From Megaleporinus macrocephalus (taxonomy: Eukaryota > Chordata > Actinopteri > Characiformes > Anostomidae): a stretch of 64,000 nt of DNA. This document shows, piece by piece, positions 50,290 through 61,737 of this stretch; position 1 is the first letter of the stretch; each line of letters opens with the position of its first letter. The stretch is taken from positions 28,142,082 through 28,206,081 of the forward strand of contig CM038704.1 in NCBI GenBank assembly GCA_021613375.1, read 5' to 3'. A program made the position numbers and the translations under genes. The notes beneath the pieces are model-generated. The model searched no databases. It was not told the origin of the DNA and saw only the letters and a list, made by a program, of their open reading frames with translations.

Positions 50290-50970
50290 TTAAAGGAACA
50301 ATGTGTAAAATGCCACAACTTGTCAAATTTGTACTCCAAAAAATAGGAGGCAGAAAGTTGTGCCTCATAGGAAACGCACAGTTCCTCCTCTTTAGTTTTA
50401 GAATTTACAGCTGTTTCCTTTTCAGTCTAGAAGAAAGATCTGTCTCTAGTGTTGAAAAGCAGCACCGCCCACTTTGCCTCAACGTACAGCCCTATCATTC
50501 ATTAGCAGCTGAAAGTGGTTTCTTGTTGAGAGTGGACGGCATTGGTGATCATCACTGCTTGCAAAGAGCTTCAGCCATCATTAGCTTCATTAAATGATCT
50601 AACTAGGAGTAGGACCTTTAACATGATTGACAAGAGGAGAAAAGCGAGTGAGCTGCCTACATAGGCAGCATTTTACGCCATAGCAGGCACGTTTCCGTAC
50701 TTTGATACCTTCTCTAACTAGAGCGTCTCAATAATCTGTCTTACGAGGAGAGATGTCAGACAAAACATTACTTTCTAAAACAGCTGCCTACCAAGAGAGC
50801 GCTCTAGGTTTTGTCAGGACAGTGCTGCTACTTCATCCTCTCACGTTGGACTAATGCCAGACTTGACGCTACAGGGGCTCGACACTGCTTCATGAGGTGG
50901 AGTTATCTGGTTAGCACACTAATTTGCAGATCGGTAAATTGTTCAAATGGTTTACATATCGCTCCTTTAA
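50290..50970. mobile_element. Non-autonomous DNA transposon (MITE) with TTAA flanks
   Basis: The left end TTTAAAGGAACAATGTGTAA and the right end, read on the minus strand as TTTAAAGGAGCGATATGTAA, are inverted copies (about 17 of 20 matches). They share a TTAA at 50290-50293 and 50967-50970, the target size used by piggyBac and Kolobok transposases. The 681-bp interior carries no transposase frame. It is a deletion derivative or MITE whose superfamily is not settled. Confidence 0.7.
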
Positions 50971-50991
50971 ATATGAAAAAATATAGATTTT

Positions 50992-51060
50992 AAAGGGTCA
51001 CTTTGGCCAAAATTAAAAATGCAACCACTGTTATTTCTGTTCTGAAGATGCCTACTGACC
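50992..51060 (+). repeat. Dispersed repeat fragment (TTTGGCCAAAAT end)
   Basis: AAAGGGTCACTTTGGCCAAA starts 22 bp beyond the TTAA of the MITE and resembles the end at 29637-29655. It is a fragment without clear boundaries. Confidence 0.35.
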
Positions 51061-51649
51061 TAGAGGTGCAATGACAGTCCTGATAGTGAGATATTACAGT
51101 TACAGAACTAAAAACTAAACCTAAACTAAGAACAAAACTCTATTTTACAGTCTCTAGGAGCTGTACATCAGCTTTACTGGTTGCATGACATTTCTGTAAT
51201 GCATGCTGGGTATTGCACTGAGAGAACATTGGATGACAACACAGAACAGAGACAAAATCAAATTCTGTTAAAACGATATTCAGGAACACCACAAAAGCTG
51301 CATAATACCACACGGCCAATAACACTAAAGACTAGTTTTAGGCCTAAACCATCAGCAGTGCAGAGCTAAACGAGGATTGTCTGAGTATTGCGCTCATCTA
51401 CTAGACTGGCTGTTTTAAAAGGACGTGTGTACAACTGGAAGACCAGAGACCAAATGCAGAAAGCTGTGGTGCTTAAGTGCTTCTTTCCCAAAATCACTGA
51501 GTGGTCTGTTTGTAAAGCTGAGAGGAGCCTTGGTGATGACAGTTTCATGTCTAGAATGCTGAAGCCCAGAGGCACTGCTCTTTATTTAGTCCACCCACAA
51601 ATGCACTTTCACTTTATTGAATTAGCGTATTTCTGACACATGCACACAA

Positions 51650-51850
51650 ACATCCAAAGTCATCTGCATTAGGCCTCTAAAGAGCAGTAACGAGGAGTAC
51701 GTGCCAGAATAGCCACATCATTTGTAATGTAATCATGTAATGAGGAGCGGAGCCATAGTTCAGGGCACGTCGCTGGAAATGTCACACACTCCAGGGGCTG
51801 CTGGAACGTGGTATGTGAGGCCGGTGGATATTCCTTAGTAACAAGTGTCC
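51650..51850. promoter_or_regulatory. Candidate conserved non-coding element
   Basis: Complex sequence with CACATCATTTGTAATGTAATC (near 51714-51734) and CATGTAATGAGG words, without repeats or coding character. Confidence 0.25.
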
Positions 51851-52104
51851 TGCTGTTCTCTCTTCATTTGCCTCAGCAGACATCTAGCATCCAGTGTATC
51901 GGCAGCAGCACCTGAAGCAGCCTCCAGGACTTTCTGGAGGAGGTTTACATGGTACACGCTCAAAAAGAGTTCTAAGGAGAGACGCCACCCAAGACACACT
52001 TTTGCTTTTCTCCCCAGAGGACCTCTTATAATGTCTGTGTGATTATAATTTATTTCTGCATGACCATTTTCCAACCCCTCTTTATCCGCTTCTTTCTTAC
52101 TTAA

Positions 52105-52495
52105 AAAGGGTTCTTCTAGGGTTCTTTAGCAAAGAAAAGGTTCTATATAGAATCATGGGCACGTCTTTAGAACTTCTTGCAAGATTAAAGTGTTCTTTGC
52201 ATCTTTGCAAAGATTGTGTTGTATATGGGTCTATATGTATATTTTTAAATGGGTTCTATATAACAACAAAAAGTGGTTCTGCAATAGTTACAATGTCATG
52301 CTTGTAAGAAAAGGAAGACTCTTTTTGATGCTGTACAGAAGCCATTTTTAAAGGTTCTATAAAGAACCATCTACAACAAATTCTTCATCAATCACAACAC
52401 AAAGAACTCTTCAACCATGCAAAGCATTCATGGTTCTATAGATAATAATTCTTATAGAATAATTTACTAAAGAGCTCTTAAAGAACCATCTATTG
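52105..52495. mobile_element. Palindromic GGTTCTATATAGAA-type MITE
   Basis: Many short inverted words recur: AAGGTTCTATATAGAATC near the left, GGGTTCTATATAACA at about 52250, AAGGTTCTATAAAGAACCAT at about 52349 and AAAGAACCATCTATTG at the right. The left half favours GGTTCTT and the right half AAGAACC, as in a fold-back element. A fragment with the same words is at 6793-6832 (AAATGGTTCTTGG). Confidence 0.5.
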
Positions 52496-52684
52496 TATGT
52501 TTAGAGATACGCTCTGTTCTGATTGGTTGTCCCAGTTTAAAAAGTCATCCAGGCTGAAACACTATTTATAATTTCAGCATAAAAGGGTGAAGAAAAACTG
52601 CAATAGATTAAATAAATGCAAACAATGATTTTTATGACATCACAATAATGATTAATATAAAAACATATATAAACTTTATGGAAG

Positions 52685-52922
52685 TTCCATTCATCCGTTA
52701 TCTTCTGCTTTTTCCTGCTACAGGTTGTCAGTTCATTGCATGGCCATGATTGATAGATCAAACTAACATGCATGTGTTTGGATTGTGGGAGGAAACCTGA
52801 GTACCTGAGAGAAACCCACTCAAGCACGGGGAGAACATGCTCACAGAACGGCCCGGACCAGGAATCAAACCCAGATCGTCTTGCTGTGAGGCGACAGCGC
52901 TAACCACTACACCACCTCGCCT
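52685..52922 (-). repeat. tRNA-derived SINE with conserved body
   Basis: On the minus strand the head reads GGTGGTGTAGTGGTTAGCGC (A box, near 52897-52916), then GGTTTGATTCC (B box, near 52858-52868). The body contains TTCTCCCCGTGCTTG and CCTCCCACAATCC-type words. The head and body are those of the widespread fish tRNA-SINE group (V-SINE-like, from memory). The low-coordinate end passes into AT-rich sequence without a clean tail. Confidence 0.75.
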
Positions 52923-54904
52923 GTACTGAAGTTAAAAATATGAAAATAAAAACTAACTGTGTTTATATAGTACATTAAACTTATTAACTTGTTACTGAAG
53001 AAAATCATCATGTAGGCCCTTTAAAGCAGTAGTTCCAAACAATTGACGCACATTTAATTGTTTATCTGCTATATTTACACACTTGATGGAAAAACAAAAA
53101 CAAAACAAGAAAGTGCACATTTCAATACATTAAACTCAGCAAATAAATAGAACTAATTATTTAAAAAAAAAAAAAGAAAAATTGTAAAACACCATATGTA
53201 GTTTTGTTCAATGCAGAGGACGTCCTAACTTGTTTTTATGAATGTGTAATTTGACCAGATTTTATATTCTGTTTAAGTCGGGCTGGAAATACATGATAAA
53301 TATATTTTAACATTAGAACAGAGATCTTTTAGTAGGTCTTCAATGTATAACTTCTAGCACTTTTTTACTTCATGTGCACGTATATGCCAACCCTTATATA
53401 AGGAACACTTTTTGATATGCAATAACACAGATTTCAGTTAATATGTACTCTTGTGTATCTCAGGTATTTGTAATGGTTTTAAATGTGGTGCAAGTAAGCT
53501 TTTTGATCTGGAAATTTCTCCTGAACAACTGATGTTTTGATGGATTACGTCCTTGATATTAGAACTGTCAGTTAAGCGGCAACTAAGGCCAGTCAGTCAA
53601 CTAAGGCCAGCAAAAAGCATTCCCCAACATTTGCTTCCCTATTCTATTCCAGTCAAAATTGTTTCTTGGAAGTATACATCAAAGCTAAGTATCATTTAGA
53701 GACCTTCAGCCTGCTCAGTATTAAAATGCACAAGTGGAGCAATGTCCAAGCATGCCATACGAAACAGAGAAAAGGGGCTGAAGGGCCTGTATGTGCTCTA
53801 TGTCCCATGAGAAAGAAGCGTTTGATGCATCCTCCCTCAGCTAAAAGCCAAGAAAACAAGCACCTGGCCCTGTTCGATTTCATAACTGTTTCCGTGGTTA
53901 TTTAACCACAACAGGTTTTCATCTAGAGGAGAAATCAGATGGCATAGATATATTTCCAGCCATGAAATTCACACTGTCAGGTGCTGCTAAAAACAGAGGC
54001 TTATGCAGAGGCCTTGCCCAGATGTTATTTTTCTTCTTGTTTAACAGACTCTCCACCTCCTCCCCCTCTACTGGTGAACCCTGTTTTAACCCATGGGGCA
54101 GTGGACTGACTGCATGTGCAGCTGGAAAACCTTGGTTTAAGAAATAGAGCTGCAGTGAAATGCATTCGTTCCATATTATTATGCTAATTTAACATCATAT
54201 TATTCATTATTAATCCCAGTCTTTTTCTCATAAGGAAGCTATGACCATCACATTCCAAGTAGATTACAAAACTTTCAACAATCTACAGTTTTGGTGGGTG
54301 AGTACTCAAAACTGTTATTATACTTTTCAAAATACAAAAAAAAATTTGATTACAAATTATTATCAGCTTAAGAATTTTAGTGGAATCTTTTAAATGTTCC
54401 CTAGCATTTCACAAGTTCTTTCTATTTTACATTAGCATATTTTGCTTTAATGATGTGTATTTTAATTTAAAAAGTGACTTGTTTGCATTTAACATGGTCG
54501 AAGTCACAAACTTGCTTAAATTTGAATAATGGCCTGGAAATCAGGACCCAACAGCAACAACAAAACATCTTTCTTCACTGGCATAGCTAAAGAAACACAC
54601 CAATAAAAAGCAACATTGTCTGGCGAGCAAAACATTCTTTCATGCGTTTCTTTTTTTTTTTTTTTTTTGCATTTGTTTTCCTGTTCAACTGACTGCACCA
54701 GTTCCTGTTTTGACTGACCAAAATCACAATTCGTTAAGTAGCAGACATGCAGGTGTGAAACTGCTGGCACTGACCTAACTCGCAGCGAAACATTACAACA
54801 CAGTCTTGTTAAATAAGTTCTTATAACATCTTCAGCTAAATACACAACTTCATAGCTTTCAGCTTTCAATAACTCAAATATAGAAAATTATCTTATATAG
54901 GGAC

Positions 54905-54928
54905 ACAATAATAATAATAATAATAATC
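54905..54928. repeat. Short (AAT)n microsatellite
   Basis: About eight AAT units. Confidence 0.9.
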
Positions 54929-55089
54929 AAAATTCCTAAACTATAACCTGATGGTCTAAGGCACGTGCACACACAAGCATGGGGCACATACAAAAACCTT
55001 TCTTACATTCCTCACTGAGCTCAATATGAACATCACTGTTGAAAACCTCATTAACCATGTACAAAACACCCCCCCGACCTCCCCCCAAA

Positions 55090-55470
55090 ACCCCTTTTAC
55101 ATTCTAGCAGACGCCTTTTGAATTGCTCCCTATTACTGTTTGCTTTATCTCCTATTATGTTCTCTACTTAATATAAAGTACCCTTGGTCAGATAATTGAC
55201 ACATTCACTTATCTTCGCTAATACAGAGTCAATTAGCTTGCAGCGGAGCTGCGCTTATCCGCTGTAATGTAGGCCTAATGAACTCCACTCAACTCAAGGC
55301 CACGACTCCCCAATCATTGTGCAAATTTCTTCAGATATTCACCTCTTCACACAAAGGCTCGCAGACGAAAGCCTGTTAGCGAAAGCATCCTTTATTTCCT
55401 TTATCTTCTTGGTGACCTTCATTATCAACACTCAAGACAGCAGGTCAGAAAGGTCCAAAGGTTAACCTGA
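55090..55470. promoter_or_regulatory. Strong candidate conserved non-coding element
   Basis: Complex repeat-free sequence with GATAATTGACAC (near 55192-55203, homeodomain-type), CTTATC (GATA-type) words near 55208 and 55254, GAGTCAATTAGC (near 55226-55237), CCAATCATTGTGCAAAT (near 55310-55326) and CACAAAGG words. The density of lineage-factor words and the absence of repeats over 380 bp suggest an enhancer. Not verified. Confidence 0.4.
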
Positions 55471-58144
55471 CTTTGAACATGTAGGAGATACTATTTAGTG
55501 AGCTGGAGAATAGCAGCGGCCGAGACTAGTCTACTGTGTGGATGACCCTACTTCACAGCTGGACTATTAGTTTGAGTAGAGCCTTGTCTCTGTCATTTAC
55601 ACAGGTCCAGTGTCAGCTGGAATCAGAGATTTTCATGTCTGCTTGCTGGGCTCTTTGACTGTATGTAGAAAAATGTAGACAGCAGAAGCTACTTAATTAA
55701 AAAAATATTTAAAATAAATGATTGTATATGGTGTTGTGAATCACCATTGATTTTTTTCAACCTGTTTTTGTTTTGTCAGAGTAGCGCTGGGCAGTGTTGG
55801 GGCTAAACTGGGAGAAGAAATTGCAAACTAACATCACATCTTTTCCCTGTATGTGTGGACATTCCATTACTCTAAAAGACAGTCTCTAAAAGATCAATAT
55901 TAACTATGCACAAAACACACATATCCTCTACGTAGACTGAACCTTGCCTGTCATTTTCTGTAATTTGAACATATGTGCTAACTGCAACAGCTAACCTGCG
56001 TGACTTAGATCGAGGAAGTGAACGGAGTGAGCATGGAAAGTGCTGAAAACAGTCTGCTGAAACATCTAATTATGCTGATATGAAGCTGATAGATGAAAAT
56101 TCAATGCCAAAAAATAATGAGCCCTAACCTCACCTAAACAAGCCCTGACTCAATCTGCATTCATTATTTTATTCATACAAAAAACATTTGAGACGGCAGC
56201 TCCGTTTCCTTTGGCTAGTTTCTAGATTTTCAAACAGAATCGATCCCTCGTCATTTTGAAAGTATTCCCCTTCTAAACAGACAGGCTAAAACAGACTCGT
56301 ATGGAATTGCGAGTGTAATATAGCAGTAATGGGCAAATAAGGAAGTCTGAGTCATTCGTTATGCATTACTTTTTTAAGCAACCAGCCCAACACTGGTGTT
56401 GGGTAACATTCAAAATCACCAATATTTTAGAAATACATCACGGCATTTATGATAATAAAAAAAAAACAGATTTTCAGACTGGACCGTTTTCATCTCTTAA
56501 AATTACACCAAATTAAATTTTACACAGCATACTCGATCAGGAATATAATATAAATGTGTAATCTATAAACATCATTAAAACTAAAAATCTTTACAGTTAT
56601 ACGACACCAATAGGAGAATACACTACATCACTGAGCACATTCACAAATGCTTAGAATCCAAATGCTGCCTTACCTAAACTCTCTCAAACAAAGTATGCTA
56701 TTAACCAGCTCCATAAAGTAGAATCTCTGTAACAGACTTGTCTAATTAACACCTGATAGGCCTGTTTGTCCTGACAGAACCTTAGTTTGCCAACATATTC
56801 AGACATGCTCACAGGGCCTGTATGAACCCTTTGAAACAGTCTCAAACGAAACTGTTTACAGACCCTCGCAGTCCAAAATGTAATATTGGAACATTTGGTA
56901 TGACTTCATGTATTTCAGGGAATTCCCCCCAAATCAGTAGCCTTTGGTTTAATATTATAACTATTATGTGTGATACAAGGGCCTCTGTCTCATATTCCCC
57001 CACCCTCTTCTGTGATGACTCTTTGGTGTGACTTCTGCTTCACAAAAACATTCATTTACATATAAACATGTATTGAGCTCACTGGTTTTGAAGAAGTGTG
57101 AAGAAGCACCATGTTTGTCTTACGTCTTAAACATCTTAAAGATCCTTGAAGGTCCAAATACCAAAAAGATATATTTTAAATATGAATAAAAAGATAAAAA
57201 TAAATATTAATACATACTAATAAAAAGGTATACCATAAACAGTAAAGGCATGGCAAACAAAAAGGAAACAGTGGCCATATGGGTAGTTATTTATGGCTAA
57301 CAGGTCTCGTAAATTTAATTTTACTAAGAATGTGAAAGTTGCTCTTGCCATTCAGAGCGCCGCTCCATTAGAGAAGTGAAAAAGAGATGTTATGCAATAC
57401 TCACGATTTCTGTGGCAAGCATTCGACAATTTATCTGATAACAGGGCTGTTCCGGGTGTCTGTTTTTTTTTTCCTCTATATAGATGCATCCTTACATTTG
57501 CAGAAGTGTGAACCACAAAACCCAGGGGAACCTTTTTAGCACATCACAGCACAGCGTAGAGGCACTTCCTGGACTATCATGTAACTGGAACACTCGAGCC
57601 ATATTTTGAGTAAAAAGGAACACTTCCAGGAACCCTTGCGTACTGAGAACAGTTTCAGTAAAAACTGAAGCAAGAATGGTTAAACTTAAAACTTGTGGTC
57701 AAAGACACAGCATGCCCCATGACTTTCAATTTTACTGTAGGCAGTGATGTTATCTGCTACTGCAGAGTCAACGTAATCAAATTTATGTGAAAGATGTTCC
57801 AATTCAAAGAGGGACCTTTTTATTCCCGTGTCCATGGGCATTCTCAATACAGCACAGCTCAAGGGCTTCAAAGTGAGAATGGTATGAACAGTATGAAAGC
57901 TCTGGAAGTCTAGAAATTTGGCCAAGATTACACGCAGCTGAATGAAACCTGTACAAAGCAGAGAGGAAAATCAAGTGTGAGTTCAGAAAAGCTACGGTGA
58001 GAACTAAACCGAAGCAGTTCCACTAACTCTGAACAAAGCGTGCAATAAAATCTAACACTGCTAAACGTAATAGGTACGGAAGTGAAGATTCACTACAGTA
58101 AATGCCCCACAAGTGGCACATTTTAGTCTCATTTTTAGTTACAT

Positions 58145-58300
58145 GTACAGTCGTATGCAAAAGTCTGCACACCCCCGGCTAAATTACATGCTTTGTTGAT
58201 TTACTATGTGAGAATAAATTCACACACCCTTTTCAGGGAGGAAACGTGTGTTTTTCAGCGCACAATTTCTTTTTTATGAGTTTCATACAACTTACACTAA
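58145..58300 (+). repeat. Dispersed repeat, ATGCAAAAGTCTGCACACCC family
   Basis: It starts GTATGCAAAAGTCTGCACAC and continues with ACATGCTTTGTTGATTTAC and GAGAATAAATTCACACACCC. It shares words with 1-315 (plus) and with an inverted fragment at 63355-63415 (AAAATCAACAAAACACATGC). A related AAATCAACAAAACATTTG word lies at 12188-12205. Four traces in 64 kb point to an abundant family. Confidence 0.5.
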
Positions 58301-59412
58301 TATTTCCACACACCACATGTGGTGCCACAATGTTTTCCCCAAATATGTTCCACTCAGTTTACAGTAGCTGAACAATACAGTATGTTTCCATATGACTGTA
58401 AACCATATGAACAGCAACAAATAACACAGTGCAGAACATAGCTGCACAGATAAGACTGGACTGACATTTTCATATAGGTGCAGCATCAGCATTCAAATGT
58501 TGCACTAGTGCACATATCACACAACTGAAAACATTTTTTACTTAAACAATAATAATCATTTCCCGATTGTTGATGCTGATGCAGTGTTTGGAGTAAAAAT
58601 CCATTTCTATCTTAGCTGATTCCAATTGGGCACCATAATTAAGACTGAGTGGCTTTATAGTGGACATAAAGTGGTTCAGTTCATCAACAGTTACAGAACC
58701 AACACTATAATATTCCACGTTCAATTACAAAGCTTTCAGTATCTTTTACAATTAACATGATATCAATATTGAATATGAATATAAAAACCACTAGGACGTT
58801 ATTCTGAATAGCACCACAGCTTTGCGTTACTTAAAAAAAAAAACAACAACTTGATGTTCAGGCCAAATCCACACCTAATAAAATTGTCCACATGAGATTT
58901 AAAAGGCCAACAAAAAAATGACTAAATGTACTGCAGGTCAATGTAGAGGAAATTAAATAAATCCTTAATTAAATCTTGTGAGAGCAAAGCACAAAGATTT
59001 GAAACACCGAGATGAAATTCTGTGGGTCACGCAATATCTATTAAGATACATTCTTTGAGAAACTAAATTGAGGGAATTCGCAGATAGATACGTACCGCAG
59101 AGGTCGTTACATAAGCCGAGTTCATACGCGACGGTGTAGTGGAATTTCAGACCTACAGTGAAATCTGACGTCTAAAGCCAGACAAAAGAATCCTTGTCTC
59201 TTGCAACTCATGTCACCGGTGATGAACTTTATGTGAGCATGTGCTTCATTCATAATGGTCTTGACAATGACAAGGCCGGTGTTACTGAGTTCAGAGTTAA
59301 GAACTGTATATTACATGGTACTGCAAATGGCAGGTTTGCGTGCATTAGTGTCGACACCCAGCAGAGGGAGAAAGCCGTGTCACTTCAGGGTAAAGGCAGA
59401 GCAGCCATCACC

Positions 59413-60072
59413 TACAGCACCATGCAAAATCAGAGACCACCCTACATTTATTTCATTTTCAGTCACAACAGCCTTTAAGAGCAAGTTATTCATTTTCCAG
59501 AAGACATTTCTCAGAGATCAGGTCTAAGAAATTCACTTGCATACGGAAGATCATAGAAGAATAAATAAAACTGCTAAAAGATTTGACATTTGAGAAAGAG
59601 AGAAAAAAGAGAGAGGAAAAAAAAAATCAAACTCCACTTTTACTCTAGACCTGAAAACACCCACCAGTGTTTCTGTCTATCCTTCCAATGCAAGAAGACA
59701 AGTTAATGCTATGGGTCTGAAAGGATGTGTGAATTTGAAAATTAATTGGAACTGGGATTGCTAGTAACCCACTTCTAAGACCAACCTCTTCTTTGGAGGT
59801 GTGGAAAAGTAGAAGTGCAGATTTCTTTGAAAAACTGAAATGGTGTCACGAAAAGGAGGGAATCTGGCAAAGAAATAATAAAAAATAAAAATAAAATAAA
59901 AAAAATAAAAACATTTTATAATTTGTTGTTGAGGCTTTTTGCGTAATTTTCTGCAAACTGTGTTTGCTGCTTTTTTCTGGACCCTCAACATGTAATAACT
60001 TGATCTCGGTAGCTGTTTGAACTAAAAATGAAATGAAAGAAGGGTGGTCTCTGTCATTTGCACAGTATTGTA
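59413..60072 (+). mobile_element. Internally deleted Tc1-like transposon
   Basis: The left end TACAGCACCATGCAAAATCA is followed by GAGACCACCCTACATTTATT. The right end contains AAGGGTGGTCTCTG and closes ATTTGCACAGTATTGTA. They form an inverted pair with TA at each outer edge. Plus-strand coding traces remain: LRPTSSLEVWKS-like and ADFFEKLKWCHEKE near 59779-59860, aligned with the C-terminal block of the copies at 14.0 and 37.1 kb. At about 660 bp it is less than half the length of an intact Tc1-type element (about 1.3-1.6 kb). Confidence 0.7.
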
Positions 60073-60929
60073 TATTCTCCACTGCTGTATATGACTCATT
60101 TCCTTCTTCTACATGATGAGAACACTGAGTAGACCATAAAAGATTATTAAAAACTGCTGAGCTTCGTTCTGCCATATCTCTAAAAGAACAAGGATCTAAG
60201 TTCTCAGCGGGTCTGTAAGTTTGTATCCCTTGAGGGTTTAAATAAGGCTTTCTGTTTCTGTCTGTTTGGTTTACCTTTTTCAACCAGCACTTCACACTTA
60301 TACGGCCAGTCATAGCTCAGGAGGTGCAAAGCACACCTCAGCACAAATAATCCAGTATAAAAGCACACATAAGTTGCCTACATCTTCAATTACCATCAAC
60401 ACCACGCTTACAGTGTCTAGAAGATGTAAAACCTAAACCCAAAATTTGCTTCAAGAAGACAGAACAATGCTGCAGTGCTATAAAACTTTCGCCAATTGTA
60501 CTACAGAGTCACAAAGGTTCTTGCCTGCAATGCATCAGAAAGGAGCTTACAAAGATTACGACTTATTATTTTTATTATTGCTATTAGTTAAGCCTCAGGA
60601 AATGACATGGAGCCCAACTCATCTCCATAGAGGACCCTGACCTACATTCATATGAACACAATTGAAACTCAACACAGTTATCACATAATAACTATATCTG
60701 ACTGCATAGTCTTCTATACATGCAGGCATAAAGACTGTTCTGCTCAAGTATCAACATCGAGAAGGTGAGATATTTCAGCATAGAAAACTGAACTTTGATC
60801 ACAGCCAGTAACAGCAGAGATGCCCATCGTCTAGGAGAACTTTGTTTTGATTCCATGTGGATGCGTGAACTCCACTTAATCAGTGATCAATTACTACGGC
60901 TTTGCTTTTCCCACTGAAACGCCAATCTT

Positions 60930-61260
60930 TCTAGTCCTCTGACCTAATATGTTTGAAGTAATGAGTGATGTAATACGGTGAGCTATCTCTCTCCTGCCGC
61001 GGAGCTCTTCTTTGTCTGGGACGCGAGAATCCCTCCACCCCACCCCCCCTCCACCCCTCCACGACTAGCTGCGATAGCTCCCCTATCTCCACGCTGGATT
61101 TGACTTAAATCTACCCTTCTCCCTTCCCCACTTTACATCCCTAACAAAGACTCCTGTCTCCCTCTCTCTCTTTCTCTCCCGGCACTTCCACAATCAAAGC
61201 GTTGCAGGGCTACAGGCACGGTGAAGGAGGGGGGAATAAAAGAGGGGGGGGCTGGAAGAA
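60930..61260. promoter_or_regulatory. Pyrimidine-rich region with quadruplex motif
   Basis: The plus strand is C/T-rich over about 300 bp. On the minus strand 61031-61057 has four G runs of 4, 7, 4 and 3 separated by TGGA, T and TGGA, a canonical G-quadruplex pattern. G runs also occur on the plus strand at 61227-61251. Any regulatory role is speculative. Confidence 0.35.
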
Positions 61261-61299
61261 AAAGAAACCCCTCCAAACCTTTCAATCTATCTTACAACG

Positions 61300-61560
61300 C
61301 TGTGAAATGTTCCAAAATAGAATGGCTTAATTAATACAATTTTCATCGCAAAGATAAAGTTTAAGTCCTATTTCTAATCAGCAAGCTTTTTAGGGTCCAG
61401 AAAGCCTGCACTGTAACCATGGAAACATGGTTACATCTGACAGAGCTGCTATCAACTAATTAGTGGAAGAAAAGAGCGCTGTTATTGCAGAAACAAACTC
61501 TCAATAATAGTCTTTAAAATAGAAATTAACAAATGACCAAAGTGCAAGCTGCTACCTAAA
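61300..61560. promoter_or_regulatory. Candidate conserved element with RFX X-box palindrome
   Basis: 61413-61426 reads GTAACCATGGAAAC, close to the RFX-factor X-box consensus (GTTRCCATGGYAAC). It is extended to a 22-bp inverted repeat (arms GTAACCAT and ATGGTTAC around GGAAAC, 61413-61434). Nearby are CAACTAATTAGTGG and CATTTTCATCGC-like words and TTAATTAATAC. The surrounding sequence is complex and repeat-free. Confidence 0.45.
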
Positions 61561-61715
61561 GCGTTAGGACAGCGCTGACAGAAGCTGAAGTTTTCGAGAC
61601 ACTGAGAAGGTATTTATACCAGGAGGTGTGGACACTGCTAACAGGCTCTCATCCAGTGTTCTTTTATTCCTTTTCCCTGTAACTGCCTTTTACCGTTTTC
61701 TTAACATCACATTTC

Positions 61716-61737
61716 AACAACAACAACAACAACAACA
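61716..61737. repeat. (CAA)n microsatellite
   Basis: About seven CAA units. Confidence 0.9.

Noticed and set aside
52685..52922. tRNA gene on the minus strand
   Set aside because: A and B boxes are present but there is no cloverleaf. The body matches a SINE, so it is not a functional tRNA.
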